Origin: Bacteroidota bacterium
GTDB taxonomy: Bacteria; Bacteroidota; Bacteroidia; Flavobacteriales; Weeksellaceae
DNA: 64,000 nucleotides
Assembly: GCA_023386965.1 (NCBI GenBank)
Contig: JAEWIR010000039.1
Location: 1 to 64,000, forward strand
Reading direction: 5' to 3'
The notes beneath the pieces are model-generated. The model was not told the DNA's origin. It ran no database searches and was given only the letters and a program-made list of their open reading frames with translations. How positions within the stretch are numbered: position 1 is the first letter of the stretch; every line of letters starts with the position of its first letter. Below are positions 1 through 8,257 of this stretch, in pieces. The translations under genes and the position numbers were made by a program.

Positions 1-220
1 GGCCGCAGTGGCACGGGCCCTGATTAATTCGCCTAAAATCATTTATGCTGATGAACCTACAGGTAATCTGGATTCCAAGAATGCGGATGACCTTCACAGG
101 CTGTTCTTTGACCTTCGTGATAAGTACAACCAGACCTTTGTGATTGTGACGCATAACCCTAACCTGGCGGAAATAACAGACCGGAAACTGGTCATGAAGG
201 ACGGACAAATCCTGTATTAA
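1..220 (+). CDS. LolD-like ABC transporter ATP-binding protein (3' end only)
   Basis: This is the last ~72 codons of an ABC ATPase whose start lies before the window; the frame is open to base 2. Visible parts are the helix after the signature motif (VARAL), the Walker B/D-loop stretch YADEPTGNLDS and the H-loop VIVTHN. The short tail ending in KDGQILY is typical of the LolD/MacB export ATPases, which power lipoprotein release or macrolide/peptide export from the inner membrane. The exact substrate cannot be told from this fragment. The partner permease is not in the window. Confidence 0.8.
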   Translation, partial: AAVARALINSPKIIYADEPTGNLDSKNADDLHRLFFDLRDKYNQTFVIVTHNPNLAEITDRKLVMKDGQILY

Positions 221-293
221 ATCTGAAGCGTTGCGCAAAACTTGATTTAATTTGATAACTTTATATCTTAATTAAGTTACAGGTTTCCACAAA

Positions 294-971
294 ATGTCCC
301 TTAAACACCTTGCTGAAGACGACCGGCCGCGCGAAAAATTTCTGCTGAAAGGGAAAAATGCCCTCTCGGATGCCGAACTTCTGGCCATCATTATGGGGAG
401 CGGCAACCGCGATGAGAGTGCTGTAGACCTTGCCAGACGAATCCTGAAGTCGGTGGGTGAGAACTGGCATGACCTGAGCCGGCTGAGTATTGCTGACCTG
501 TGTAAATTCAACGGTGTGGGTGAAGCCAAGGCCATTTCTATTTCTGCCGCGCTTGAAATAGGCAGGAGGCGCGCCGCGCAGGAAGTTCCGGACCGCAAGC
601 AACTGGCCAGCAGTCATGAAGCATTTCTTTTCCTGAAGCCTTATCTGGGAGATCTTCAGACCGAGGAATTCTGGGCCGTATTCGTGAACCAAAACAACAA
701 AGTACTTCATTTCTGCCAGCTTACCAGCGGTGGCATCAATTATTCCGTGGTGGATGTACGGATTCTTTTCAGGACGGCTTTGGAACAGTTTGCCACCGGA
801 ATCTTCATCGCACATAACCATCCCTCCGGCAACCTGAGACCCAGTGAGGAGGATAAAAAAATAACCAGGCAGGTAGCCGAGGCCGGCAAACTCCTGAATG
901 TGAACTTAATTGATCATCTGATCATCAACCAAAACTCCTATTTCAGCTTCTCGGACGAGGGTATATTATGA
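294..971 (+). CDS. radC: RadC family JAMM/MPN domain protein
   Basis: The 225-residue protein has normal RadC length. A helix-hairpin-helix-like N-terminal part (DLCKFNGVGEAKA, about residues 65-80) precedes the MPN/JAMM domain, whose metal-binding signature HNHPSGN..PSEED is complete near residues 175-190. RadC was named after a DNA-repair locus, but its biochemical role is unsettled; the family is often described only as a DNA-repair-associated putative metalloprotease. The ATG at 294 follows an AT-rich leader. The stop overlaps the next start by 4 nt (ATGA), so translational coupling with the downstream gene is likely. Confidence 0.93.
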   Translation: MSLKHLAEDDRPREKFLLKGKNALSDAELLAIIMGSGNRDESAVDLARRILKSVGENWHDLSRLSIADLCKFNGVGEAKAISISAALEIGRRRAAQEVPDRKQLASSHEAFLFLKPYLGDLQTEEFWAVFVNQNNKVLHFCQLTSGGINYSVVDVRILFRTALEQFATGIFIAHNHPSGNLRPSEEDKKITRQVAEAGKLLNVNLIDHLIINQNSYFSFSDEGIL

Positions 972-1855
972 TCAAACACCTTACATACCCTCAAATTGAT
1001 TTCGTAAAATATGAAGCATGCCTGGCAAATGCTGAGCAAAAAAATGTCTTTGCGAAGAAGGAGGTCCTGGATTTTTTATGCGAGAACTGGGAACTGCTGG
1101 TCTATAATGAGTATGAATATGTAATGCCACTGCCGGTAAGGCAAAGTTTAGGTCAGAAATTTATTGTTTGTCCTATTTTCTGCCAGCAACTGGGTGTTTT
1201 CGGTCCACTGGACAAACCTGAAATCAACGCACAATTCCTTAACCATACCCTGAATAATTTCAATACCTACCTGTATTCCTTTAACAGTCACAATACATTC
1301 AATAGAGGGCTGGAGCTCAGAAAAAACTATTTTATTGGCGCCGAACATTATGAACTGCAGCGCCGGAAATATTCCAAAGGCAGGAAATCGTCAGTAAAAG
1401 CCGCAGTTCATTTAACTTTCAGCCAAATGGACTTTAGTGAGGATGTCTTTAATTTTGTGCGGAAATTCCATAAAGGTCTGGATAAGGAATCCGATCTTGA
1501 AACCATGCTCCGTTTTATTGTTTTTCTGGAAGATAAAAATATGCTTAAACTGTACGGTGCTTATCTTGACGGGCAGCTGCTGACGGTGGCGGCGCTTATC
1601 GATGACGGAACAACGCTCCATTTGCTGGCGCTTGTGAGTGATGAAAAATTCAGGAATGAAAATCCAACTTCTTTTTTGGTTGATAAGATTCTTGAAAAGT
1701 ATATTGGAAGTCGCAATTTCAGTTTTATGGGCAGCAATGTGCGCAGTATCGCTGTTTTTAACAGTAGTTTTGGTGCGGAACTTCAGGGGTATCCCGTAAT
1801 CCGTTTTTCAAAGAAAGAACTGGCAGTTAACTGGCTCAAATCGCTGGTGAGGTAA
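968..1855 (+). CDS. GNAT/FemAB-like acyltransferase, function unknown
   Basis: I do not recognise a named family with certainty. The 295-residue protein has no signal peptide or membrane segment. Its C-terminal half (about 150-290) reads like an acyl-CoA or aminoacyl N-acyltransferase fold of the GNAT/FemAB type: a stretch KLYGAYLDGQLLTVAAL, then LHLLALVSDE, then a PTSFLVDKILE helix and an FSFMGSNVRSIAVFNSSFG segment. That order matches the strand-helix-strand core of these enzymes. It overlaps radC by 4 nt, so the two are probably co-transcribed, although no functional link is known. A substrate cannot be proposed. Confidence 0.6.
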   Translation: MIKHLTYPQIDFVKYEACLANAEQKNVFAKKEVLDFLCENWELLVYNEYEYVMPLPVRQSLGQKFIVCPIFCQQLGVFGPLDKPEINAQFLNHTLNNFNTYLYSFNSHNTFNRGLELRKNYFIGAEHYELQRRKYSKGRKSSVKAAVHLTFSQMDFSEDVFNFVRKFHKGLDKESDLETMLRFIVFLEDKNMLKLYGAYLDGQLLTVAALIDDGTTLHLLALVSDEKFRNENPTSFLVDKILEKYIGSRNFSFMGSNVRSIAVFNSSFGAELQGYPVIRFSKKELAVNWLKSLVR

Positions 1856-1884
1856 AATTTGGCCAAATTAAGACCAACTAAATA

Positions 1885-2649
1885 ATGATCAAATCTATAT
1901 ATCAAAAGATATTTTCGGAGAAGACGCGCTATAATTTCCATGTCAGTCTGCGGAAGTTGAAAGCTGTGTTTCTATCCGGCAGCCGTTATTACTGTCCCTG
2001 CTGCGAAAAGTCGGCCAGCCGGTTTCTGGAAAAAGGCAACGGAATTGAAGTTCGCGGTAATGCGGTCTGTCCGCACTGTGGTTCGCTGGAACGTACGCGT
2101 TTGCTTTATTTATTTCTGAAAGATAAAACCAATATCTTCCGGGATAACCCATTCATCCTACATTTTGCGCCCGAGGACGCACTTAAAGTGCATTTTGCAG
2201 CAAATCCCAATTATACAGACGCGGACCTAAATCCCAACCTGGCCAGCCATCAGATGGATATCACAGACATCAGATTTCCGGATAATCATTTTGACTTTAT
2301 TATCTGTTCGCATGTATTGGGTCATGTTCCAAACGAACAGAAGGCACTGCAGGAACTCTATCGTGTCCTGAAAAGTGGTGGCCGTTTGTTCCTGATGTCA
2401 TTAATGGATCCCGAGGCGCAACTCACCCTGGAAAATCCCGAATACAATACCCCGGAAATGAAACTGCGTCATTACGGTGAAAAAGACCTGGAAAGGCTGT
2501 ACGGAAATGATTTTTCAGAAAGGATAAGTGCAGAAGGGGTGACAGTGGAAAGGATTGACTACCGACTTCAGTTCAGCGATTCCGTAAGGCAGCGTATGGC
2601 ACTGGGTAACGGACGCCGGGAAGTCATTTATCTGGTCACAAAAGGATGA
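1885..2649 (+). CDS. SAM-dependent methyltransferase with N-terminal zinc ribbon
   Basis: The 254-residue protein has two CxxC knuckles near residues 33-66 (CPCC and CPHC), which suggest a zinc ribbon. A class I methyltransferase domain of the Methyltransf_11 type follows: FAPEDAL as the SAM-binding region, a DITDIRFPDNHFDFIICSHV segment, and the post-motif RVLKSGGRLFL. Bacteroidota often carry such proteins near glycosyltransferases or surface-polysaccharide genes, but here the neighbours are unrelated. It starts 29 nt after the acyltransferase-like gene and probably belongs to the same operon. The substrate is unknown. Confidence 0.75.
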   Translation: MIKSIYQKIFSEKTRYNFHVSLRKLKAVFLSGSRYYCPCCEKSASRFLEKGNGIEVRGNAVCPHCGSLERTRLLYLFLKDKTNIFRDNPFILHFAPEDALKVHFAANPNYTDADLNPNLASHQMDITDIRFPDNHFDFIICSHVLGHVPNEQKALQELYRVLKSGGRLFLMSLMDPEAQLTLENPEYNTPEMKLRHYGEKDLERLYGNDFSERISAEGVTVERIDYRLQFSDSVRQRMALGNGRREVIYLVTKG

Positions 2650-2726
2650 TTGCCTGCATTCTGATGCGTATAATAGGCCTTCGCTTTTTCACTGCTTACA
2701 TCTGTTAAATTCTCCCTTTTATTTAT

Positions 2727-2734
2727 TACTTTTG
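2727..2734 (+). promoter_or_regulatory. Bacteroidota -7 element TACTTTTG
   Basis: The octamer matches TAnnTTTG exactly and lies 18 nt before the ATG at 2753. No TTG sits at the ideal -33 spacing, so only half of the promoter is visible. The position argues for the ATG at 2753 rather than an upstream TTG in the same frame, which would fall inside this element. Confidence 0.5.
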
Positions 2735-2752
2735 CAGTCTCAAATTTTATGG

Positions 2753-3280
2753 ATGTTCAACTTCGGCAGTTATATTAATTCACCGTACTTTCCCTATCTG
2801 TTTTCGGTGGTGCTGGCTATACCTTTTCTCGTTCTGCTCAGGCAGTTCGTGTTTGAGTATATAAAGATGAAGAACCAGGAACTGAAGATGCTTTCTGTAA
2901 AAGGCAATGCCCAGAACAAAAGCCAGGCTTACGAGCGTATGGTACTTTTTCTGGAAAGACTGAAACCCGCTAATCTGGTGACCAAATTTGACAGCGGACT
3001 GGCCAGGCACGAATACCTTTACCTGCTGGAAAAGTCCATAAACGAAGAGTTTGAGTATAATGCTTCGCAGCAGATTTACATCACCGCCAACTCCTGGCGC
3101 GACACGGTGCAATCCAAAAATGCAATCCTGAAAATGCTGCATGACACTTATGAAAGTTTAGGTGAAAATGCAGACCTGTCGGATTTTAAGACCGTATTCC
3201 TTATGAACTACATGAACGGTCCCGATTTCATTTCCGAAAACATAGACGCACTGAGAAGAGAAGTTCTTCTGGTGACCTGA
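2753..3280 (+). CDS. Membrane-anchored protein of unknown function, Bacteroidota-type
   Basis: The 175-residue protein has one N-terminal membrane segment (about residues 12-33, YFPYLFSVVLAIPFLVLL). A polar, mostly helical cytoplasmic part follows, with a conserved-looking QAYERMVLFLERLKP stretch. It resembles small proteins found next to pyrophosphatase genes in flavobacteria (possibly the family called DUF7935), but I cannot confirm the family from sequence alone. It lies 18 nt before ppa, so co-transcription is likely. The start was chosen because a -7 element ends just upstream. Confidence 0.6.
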   Translation: MFNFGSYINSPYFPYLFSVVLAIPFLVLLRQFVFEYIKMKNQELKMLSVKGNAQNKSQAYERMVLFLERLKPANLVTKFDSGLARHEYLYLLEKSINEEFEYNASQQIYITANSWRDTVQSKNAILKMLHDTYESLGENADLSDFKTVFLMNYMNGPDFISENIDALRREVLLVT

Positions 3281-3298
3281 TACCCTTTTAAGATATTA

Positions 3299-3916
3299 AT
3301 GATAATGATACCAAATTTTAAAGCACATCCGTGGCATGGCATATCTGCCGGTGCCGATGCTCCAAACGTTGTAAACGTTTTTGTAGAGATTGTTCCCAGT
3401 GATACCATAAAATACGAGGTCGATAAGGCCAGCGGTTACCTTAAGGTAGACCGTCCGCAGCAGTTTTCAAACATTATTCCCGCCCTTTACGGATTTGTAC
3501 CCAGGACCTACTGTCATAATGAAGTGTTGAAACTGGCGCTGGAAAGCGGTGCTGAAGACGTTACCATGGGCGATCATGACCCGTTGGACATCTGCGTACT
3601 GAGCTCACATAATATTCATGCCGGAGGTATGCTGATGGAGGCCATTCCAATCGGTGGTTTCAAGATGATTGACAAAGGTGAAGCTGATGACAAAATTGTT
3701 GCAGTAATGGTGGGCGACCACGCGTTCGGTCACTTCCGCGACATTGCGGAGCTGCCGCAGGCCGAGGTAAAGCGTTTGATGCACTATTTCCTTACCTATA
3801 AAAACCTTCCGGATGAGCCGGCTAAGTGCAGGATTCAGGAAGTATACGGTGCCGCGCACGCAAAAGAAGTGGTGGAAGCTTCCAGAAGAGATTATGCCAG
3901 CAAGTTTGGCGGTTAA
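3299..3916 (+). CDS. ppa: Inorganic pyrophosphatase, family I
   Basis: This soluble enzyme hydrolyses PPi to two phosphates and pulls biosynthetic reactions forward. The family I active-site signature is clear at about residues 83-88 (DHDPLD, with the metal-binding aspartates). Other conserved parts are the early EVDKASGYLKVDR segment, the YGFVPRTYC block and DKIVAVMV. The length (205 residues) fits the bacterial family. A second in-frame ATG at 3305 is also possible as the start. It precedes a membrane pyrophosphatase gene, with a terminator hairpin between them, so the two PPi-consuming enzymes are neighbours but probably separate transcripts. Confidence 0.95.
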   Translation: MIMIPNFKAHPWHGISAGADAPNVVNVFVEIVPSDTIKYEVDKASGYLKVDRPQQFSNIIPALYGFVPRTYCHNEVLKLALESGAEDVTMGDHDPLDICVLSSHNIHAGGMLMEAIPIGGFKMIDKGEADDKIVAVMVGDHAFGHFRDIAELPQAEVKRLMHYFLTYKNLPDEPAKCRIQEVYGAAHAKEVVEASRRDYASKFGG

Positions 3917-3940
3917 TTATAACCATATAGAATAAGTTGA

Positions 3941-3966
3941 AGACAGGTGTTATGCCTGTCTTTTTT
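3941..3966 (+). terminator. Rho-independent terminator after ppa
   Basis: A 7-bp stem (AGACAGG / CCTGTCT) with a 7-nt loop is followed by a run of six Ts. It lies 25 nt after the ppa stop. Confidence 0.85.
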
Positions 3967-4062
3967 GTTGCCTGGCCGTCACATATCTTTTACGAATTAT
4001 ACCACTGTTATCATGTTTTTATTATCTTTAATCTTATTAACCAAACATTAAAAATAATAAGT

Positions 4063-6819
4063 ATGATGGATTTGTTTTATTTGGTGCCCATTTTCGGCAT
4101 CATTGCCCTGATTTACACTTTTCTTCAGAGCACCTGGGTGAGCAAGCAGGATGCCGGTAACGAGCGCATGCGAACGATCAGCGGCCACATCGCAGATGGG
4201 GCCATGGCGTTTCTGCATGCCGAGTACCGGATCTTAACCTATTTCGTTATTGTCGTAGCCATCCTTCTGGCACTGATGGGTTTTTCCAACAGTAATTCCC
4301 ACTGGACCATCGGGATCTCATTTATCATCGGTGCGGTACTCAGTGCTGCCGCCGGATATATCGGGATGAAGATCGCTACCAAAGCCAACGTAAGGACTGC
4401 CGAAGCTGCGAAAACCAGCCTGGCCAAAGCACTTAAGGTTTCCTTTACCGGCGGTTCGGTAATGGGAATGGGAGTGGCCGGACTCGCCGTGCTGGGCCTG
4501 GGTACCCTGTTTATTATATTAAGACAGATATTCGCACCCGACTCCGGCGTAGACAGCCATGAGATGGAACGTACCATAGAAATCCTTACAGGTTTCTCGC
4601 TGGGTGCCGAAAGTATTGCACTTTTTGCCAGAGTAGGTGGTGGGATTTACACCAAAGCTGCCGACGTAGGCGCCGACCTGGTAGGAAAGGTGGAAGCGGG
4701 AATTCCCGAGGATGATCCGCGTAATCCAGCCACGATTGCCGATAATGTGGGCGATAATGTTGGCGATGTGGCCGGTATGGGTGCCGACCTTTTCGGTTCT
4801 TACGTTGCCACGGTTCTGGCAACTATGGTTCTCGGACGCGAAACATTCTCTCAGGATGCCTTTGGTGGTTTTGCACCGATCTTACTGCCAATGCTTATCG
4901 CCGGTACCGGTGTCATCTTCTCCATGCTGGGAACTTTGTTTGTAAAGGTAAACGACAACGACGGCGCATCTACCTCCAACGTACAGAGCGCACTTAATTT
5001 AGGAAACTACGGAAGTATCGTTATCACGGCAATATCTTCCTATTTCCTTGTAAATTATCTTCTTCCGGACACCATGGTATTGCGTGGACATGAATTTACT
5101 AACGATGGTGTATTCGGCGCTATCATCGTAGGTTTGGTAGTCGGTACGCTGATGAGCATCATCACAGAATATTATACCGCCATGGGCAAGCGCCCGGTAA
5201 GCAGTATCGTAAGACAATCCTCCACCGGACATGCTACCAATATAATTGGAGGTCTTTCCGTAGGTATGGAAAGTACGCTGCTGCCCATCATTGTGCTGGC
5301 AGGTGGTATTTACGGCTCTTTCCTGTGTGCCGGGCTTTATGGTGTAGCCATTGCGGCTGCAGGTATGATGGCTACCACAGCGATGCAGCTGGCCATTGAC
5401 GCGTTTGGTCCTATTGCCGATAATGCCGGCGGTATCGCCGAGATGAGTGACCTCCCTAAAGAAGTTCGTGAAAGGACGGATATCCTGGATGCCGTAGGAA
5501 ACACGACAGCCGCTACCGGTAAAGGTTTTGCCATTGCCTCCGCCGCACTTACCGCGCTGGCACTTTTTGCTGCCTTTGTAGGTATTGCGGGAATTGACGG
5601 TATTGACATTTACCGTGCCGATGTACTGGCCGGACTTTTTGTGGGCGCCATGATCCCGTTTATATTCTCGTCACTAGCTATTACAGCCGTAGGCCAGGCC
5701 GCTATGGCGATGGTGGAGGAAGTGCGCCGCCAGTTCCGTGAAATTCCGGGAATCCTGGAAGGTACCAGCGAGCCGGAGTATGAGAAATGTGTAGCTATCT
5801 CCACCGATGCTTCCATTAAAAAAATGATGCTACCCGGAGCCATCGCAATTGTTTCTCCTCTTTTGGTAGGGTTTATTTTCGGACCTGAGGTATTGGGTGG
5901 TTTCTTAGCCGGAGCTACGGTGTCCGGAGTTTTGATGGGAATGTTCCAGAACAATGCCGGTGGCGCCTGGGACAATGCCAAGAAATCGTTTGAAAAAGGC
6001 GTTGATATTAACGGTAAGACTTTCTACAAAGGTTCCGAACCGCACAAGGCTTCCGTTACAGGAGATACTGTGGGAGATCCCTTCAAGGACACCTCCGGAC
6101 CGTCCATGAACATCCTGATTAAACTGATGTCCATCGTTTCGCTGGTCATTGCGCCTACCTTAGCCATTATGCATGCCGATCAGATCCGCGATAACCGCGC
6201 GGCAAAATTACAGGCACTGAAACTTGCCCCAAACGGTACCGCGGTACACGGAACTCCTGCTGTAGCTGTAGATCCTGCAGCGCCGGGTGTGGTAACTGTT
6301 ATGCCGGAACCTGTTGGAATGCTTAATGCCGACGGCGACTTTGTGTATGATACCGGCAACATCACGCCCGTAACCTTGCCCAACGGACAGGTAATCAATT
6401 TGGGTGAAAACAGCCGTATGAAATATTTTGCGCAGGGACTCGCCCAAAATGACCGGACCTTGCTGGATGAAAACAGATGGTTCACGGTAGAAAATCTGTA
6501 TTTCGTAAGCGGAAGCAGCGATTTGAAACCGGAGTCTCAGGAGGCCATTGAGAATATCTTCAAAATAATGGAAGCCTACCCAAATCTGAAAATCAAGATG
6601 GGCGGCTACACCGACAATACCGGTAATGAAGACACCAATATGAGGCTGTCTAAGCTACGTGCCGATACTGCAAAGCTGAAGCTGATGGAGTTGGGTATTG
6701 CTGCCGACCGTATTGAAGCAGAAGGTTACGGACCTCAGTTCCCGGTTTGTGCCGAGGACGACAGCGACGAATGTAAGGCGCTGAACCGTAGGGTAGATAT
6801 CCGTGCACTGGCACTTTAA
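4063..6819 (+). CDS. hppA: Membrane-bound ion-translocating pyrophosphatase with C-terminal OmpA-like domain
   Basis: Residues 1 to about 720 are a membrane pyrophosphatase that couples PPi hydrolysis to Na+ or H+ export. The acidic PPi-binding loops are present (DVGADLVGKVEAGIPEDDPRNPA and DNVGDNVGDVAGMGADL) together with many membrane helices. The motif GNTTAATGKG has alanine at the position used to separate K+-dependent from K+-independent enzymes, which points to the K+-dependent class. Residues from about 800 to 918 form an OmpA/MotB-type peptidoglycan-binding domain (LYFVSGSSDLKPES, GGYTDNTGNEDTN, LSKLRADTAKLKL, NRRVDI). The ATG at 4063 is preferred over upstream in-frame starts, because the extra 42 residues would overlap the ppa terminator and lack family similarity. 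Length is 918 residues, longer than the usual 650-800. Confidence 0.93.
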   Translation: MMDLFYLVPIFGIIALIYTFLQSTWVSKQDAGNERMRTISGHIADGAMAFLHAEYRILTYFVIVVAILLALMGFSNSNSHWTIGISFIIGAVLSAAAGYIGMKIATKANVRTAEAAKTSLAKALKVSFTGGSVMGMGVAGLAVLGLGTLFIILRQIFAPDSGVDSHEMERTIEILTGFSLGAESIALFARVGGGIYTKAADVGADLVGKVEAGIPEDDPRNPATIADNVGDNVGDVAGMGADLFGSYVATVLATMVLGRETFSQDAFGGFAPILLPMLIAGTGVIFSMLGTLFVKVNDNDGASTSNVQSALNLGNYGSIVITAISSYFLVNYLLPDTMVLRGHEFTNDGVFGAIIVGLVVGTLMSIITEYYTAMGKRPVSSIVRQSSTGHATNIIGGLSVGMESTLLPIIVLAGGIYGSFLCAGLYGVAIAAAGMMATTAMQLAIDAFGPIADNAGGIAEMSDLPKEVRERTDILDAVGNTTAATGKGFAIASAALTALALFAAFVGIAGIDGIDIYRADVLAGLFVGAMIPFIFSSLAITAVGQAAMAMVEEVRRQFREIPGILEGTSEPEYEKCVAISTDASIKKMMLPGAIAIVSPLLVGFIFGPEVLGGFLAGATVSGVLMGMFQNNAGGAWDNAKKSFEKGVDINGKTFYKGSEPHKASVTGDTVGDPFKDTSGPSMNILIKLMSIVSLVIAPTLAIMHADQIRDNRAAKLQALKLAPNGTAVHGTPAVAVDPAAPGVVTVMPEPVGMLNADGDFVYDTGNITPVTLPNGQVINLGENSRMKYFAQGLAQNDRTLLDENRWFTVENLYFVSGSSDLKPESQEAIENIFKIMEAYPNLKIKMGGYTDNTGNEDTNMRLSKLRADTAKLKLMELGIAADRIEAEGYGPQFPVCAEDDSDECKALNRRVDIRALAL

Positions 6820-6842
6820 AACTAACTGAGTAATATCAAAGG

Positions 6843-6869
6843 AGCGTCACTTTTGTTGACGCTTTTTTT
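6843..6869 (+). terminator. Rho-independent terminator after hppA
   Basis: The stem AGCGTCA / TGACGCT with a 7-nt loop runs directly into seven Ts, 23 nt after the hppA stop. Confidence 0.88.
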
Positions 6870-7102
6870 AGATAATCGCAGGAAAAAATTTTTTACTCTT
6901 CTTTTGTCTGGAAGAGTGTTTCCTCCTTCCTGGCAAACCTTTGACGATTCAAAATAAATGTTTATATTCATTACGTGTAAACATGCAGTCAGTCCACGTT
7001 GCGAAACTTATAAACTACTATTTTGTTTCGGCTCACAATGGTTATTTATATAACGTTAATAGTTTCTGGCGAAGCAATGGAATCACGCAGTAGTGGTGAA
7101 TT

Positions 7103-7942
7103 GACAACAGCGCAAAGTCAGGAGACTTGGAGCAAATTTTATCGCCTTATTTTACATAAAACCATATCTTTGATCAAAGCACAGCTATGAAAGCCGGTTA
7201 CGTCATCAGAGATCAGGAAAGACCACATTTCATAACAATCACTGTTGTTGACTGGATTGATATCTTCACACGTAAGAACTATCGCGAAATCATCAGTAAC
7301 TGTTTCCGGTTCTGCATTAAAAACAAAGGCATGATACTGTACGGCTACGTAATTATGAGCAATCATATTCACCTCATAGTGCAGTCCAGAGATGGTAAAC
7401 TTTCCGATCTTATTCGGGACTTCAAGAAATTTACCGCGAACCAAATTCTTGCGGCTCTGCACAATGAACCGGAAAGCAGAAGAGAGTGGATATTAGAGCG
7501 CTTTGCCAAAGCCACGGAAACCCATACCCGAAACAAGAACTTTCAGGTTTGGTAGTATGGGAATCATGCGGAAGAAATCTTTAGCTTAAAGTTCTTGTGG
7601 GACAAATTGAATTACATTCACCTGAATCCCGTCCGGTCAGGTATCGTGGAAAAAGCAATTCACTACATTGATTCTTCAGCCAGAAATTATGCCGATGAAA
7701 AGGGAGTATTGGATATCACATTAGCCGAAAATCCAGTCACTGACACTCGAAAGAACAGTGAGTTTTGGAAGTATAATAGTTATGAGGATTGATGGATTTC
7801 GAAAGACATAAAATCAAAGATTATTCGTAGCATTTCACGTAGTGGAAGGCCCTGTATATGTTCGAAATATAACAATTATGAAGCATAAATAGTGCGAAGA
7901 TATTTGGAACGGCTCAAAGTCAGGAGACTTTGCGCAGCGGGG
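7103..7942 (+). mobile_element. RAYT/IS200-like element with hairpin ends
   Basis: The unit contains a Y1-transposase-type gene between two imperfect hairpins. The right end (about 7912-7942) reads GCTCAAAGTC, a short loop, GACTTTGCGC, then AGCGGGG. The left end (about 7109-7132) is a decayed version, GCGCAAAGTC then GACTTGGAGC. Between the gene and the right end lie a TTTCACGTAGTGGAA hairpin and a segment that recurs in two shorter elements at 12243-12539 and 16705-16995. The organisation fits REP-associated tyrosine transposases (RAYTs), which act as single-strand HUH enzymes on hairpin ends. The left boundary is approximate. Confidence 0.7.
7187..7792 (+). pseudogene. RAYT-type Y1 transposase interrupted by an in-frame TAG
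   Basis: The first 122 codons give a Y1/IS200-like transposase N-terminus: a leading RPHFITITVVDW strand, then the HUH metal motif as NHIHLIV near residue 66. The frame stops at a TAG (7553-7555) after the residues FQVW and then continues in the same frame for 78 more codons. That downstream part holds the conserved LNYIHLNPVRSG block and ends at 7792. Related transposases have Gln at this point (WQxxYH-like context), so one CAG-to-TAG change explains the break. Without read-through the product would lack the conserved C-terminal block and should be inactive. Confidence 0.8.
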
Positions 7943-8257
7943 GTAAGATTTAACTTTATAGCAGTCGATTATCTTATTTACACGTATAAAGTTCTTGAAA
8001 ATTTCAATCAGTCTTATCAGCTTCCTCTGATTGCCTAGGTGGGAAGACAATAAACCTTATTCGGTTTTACACTCAAACATAGTTTTTTAAGAAAATTACG
8101 AGTTTCAAATGATAAGGATTGAAAGTGGTGTAAATTTCAGTTGTTTTAAAGTCCATTTCAGAAGCCAATTATTCCGTTTCAGTAAACATAAAGTTCGGTC
8201 GGTGGCATCTCGTTCATTTCTTTGTATGATAAATATAGATAATTGAAACAGAATATT
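7943..8257. other. Intergenic stretch with no gene seen
   Basis: This AT-rich stretch lies between the RAYT element's right end and the catalase-like gene. No ORF with family character, hairpin terminator or convincing promoter was seen. The last ~80 bases presumably hold the promoter of the peroxidase operon, but no clear TAnnTTTG element is present. Confidence 0.4.

Noticed and set aside
3937..4062. Upstream in-frame extension of hppA by 42 residues
   Set aside because: It would run through the ppa terminator and adds residues unlike the family N-terminus; ATG 4063 fits better.
5550..5575. TGGCAC...TTGC-like sequence inside hppA resembling a sigma-54 site
   Set aside because: Spacing between the boxes is wrong and it lies within conserved coding sequence.
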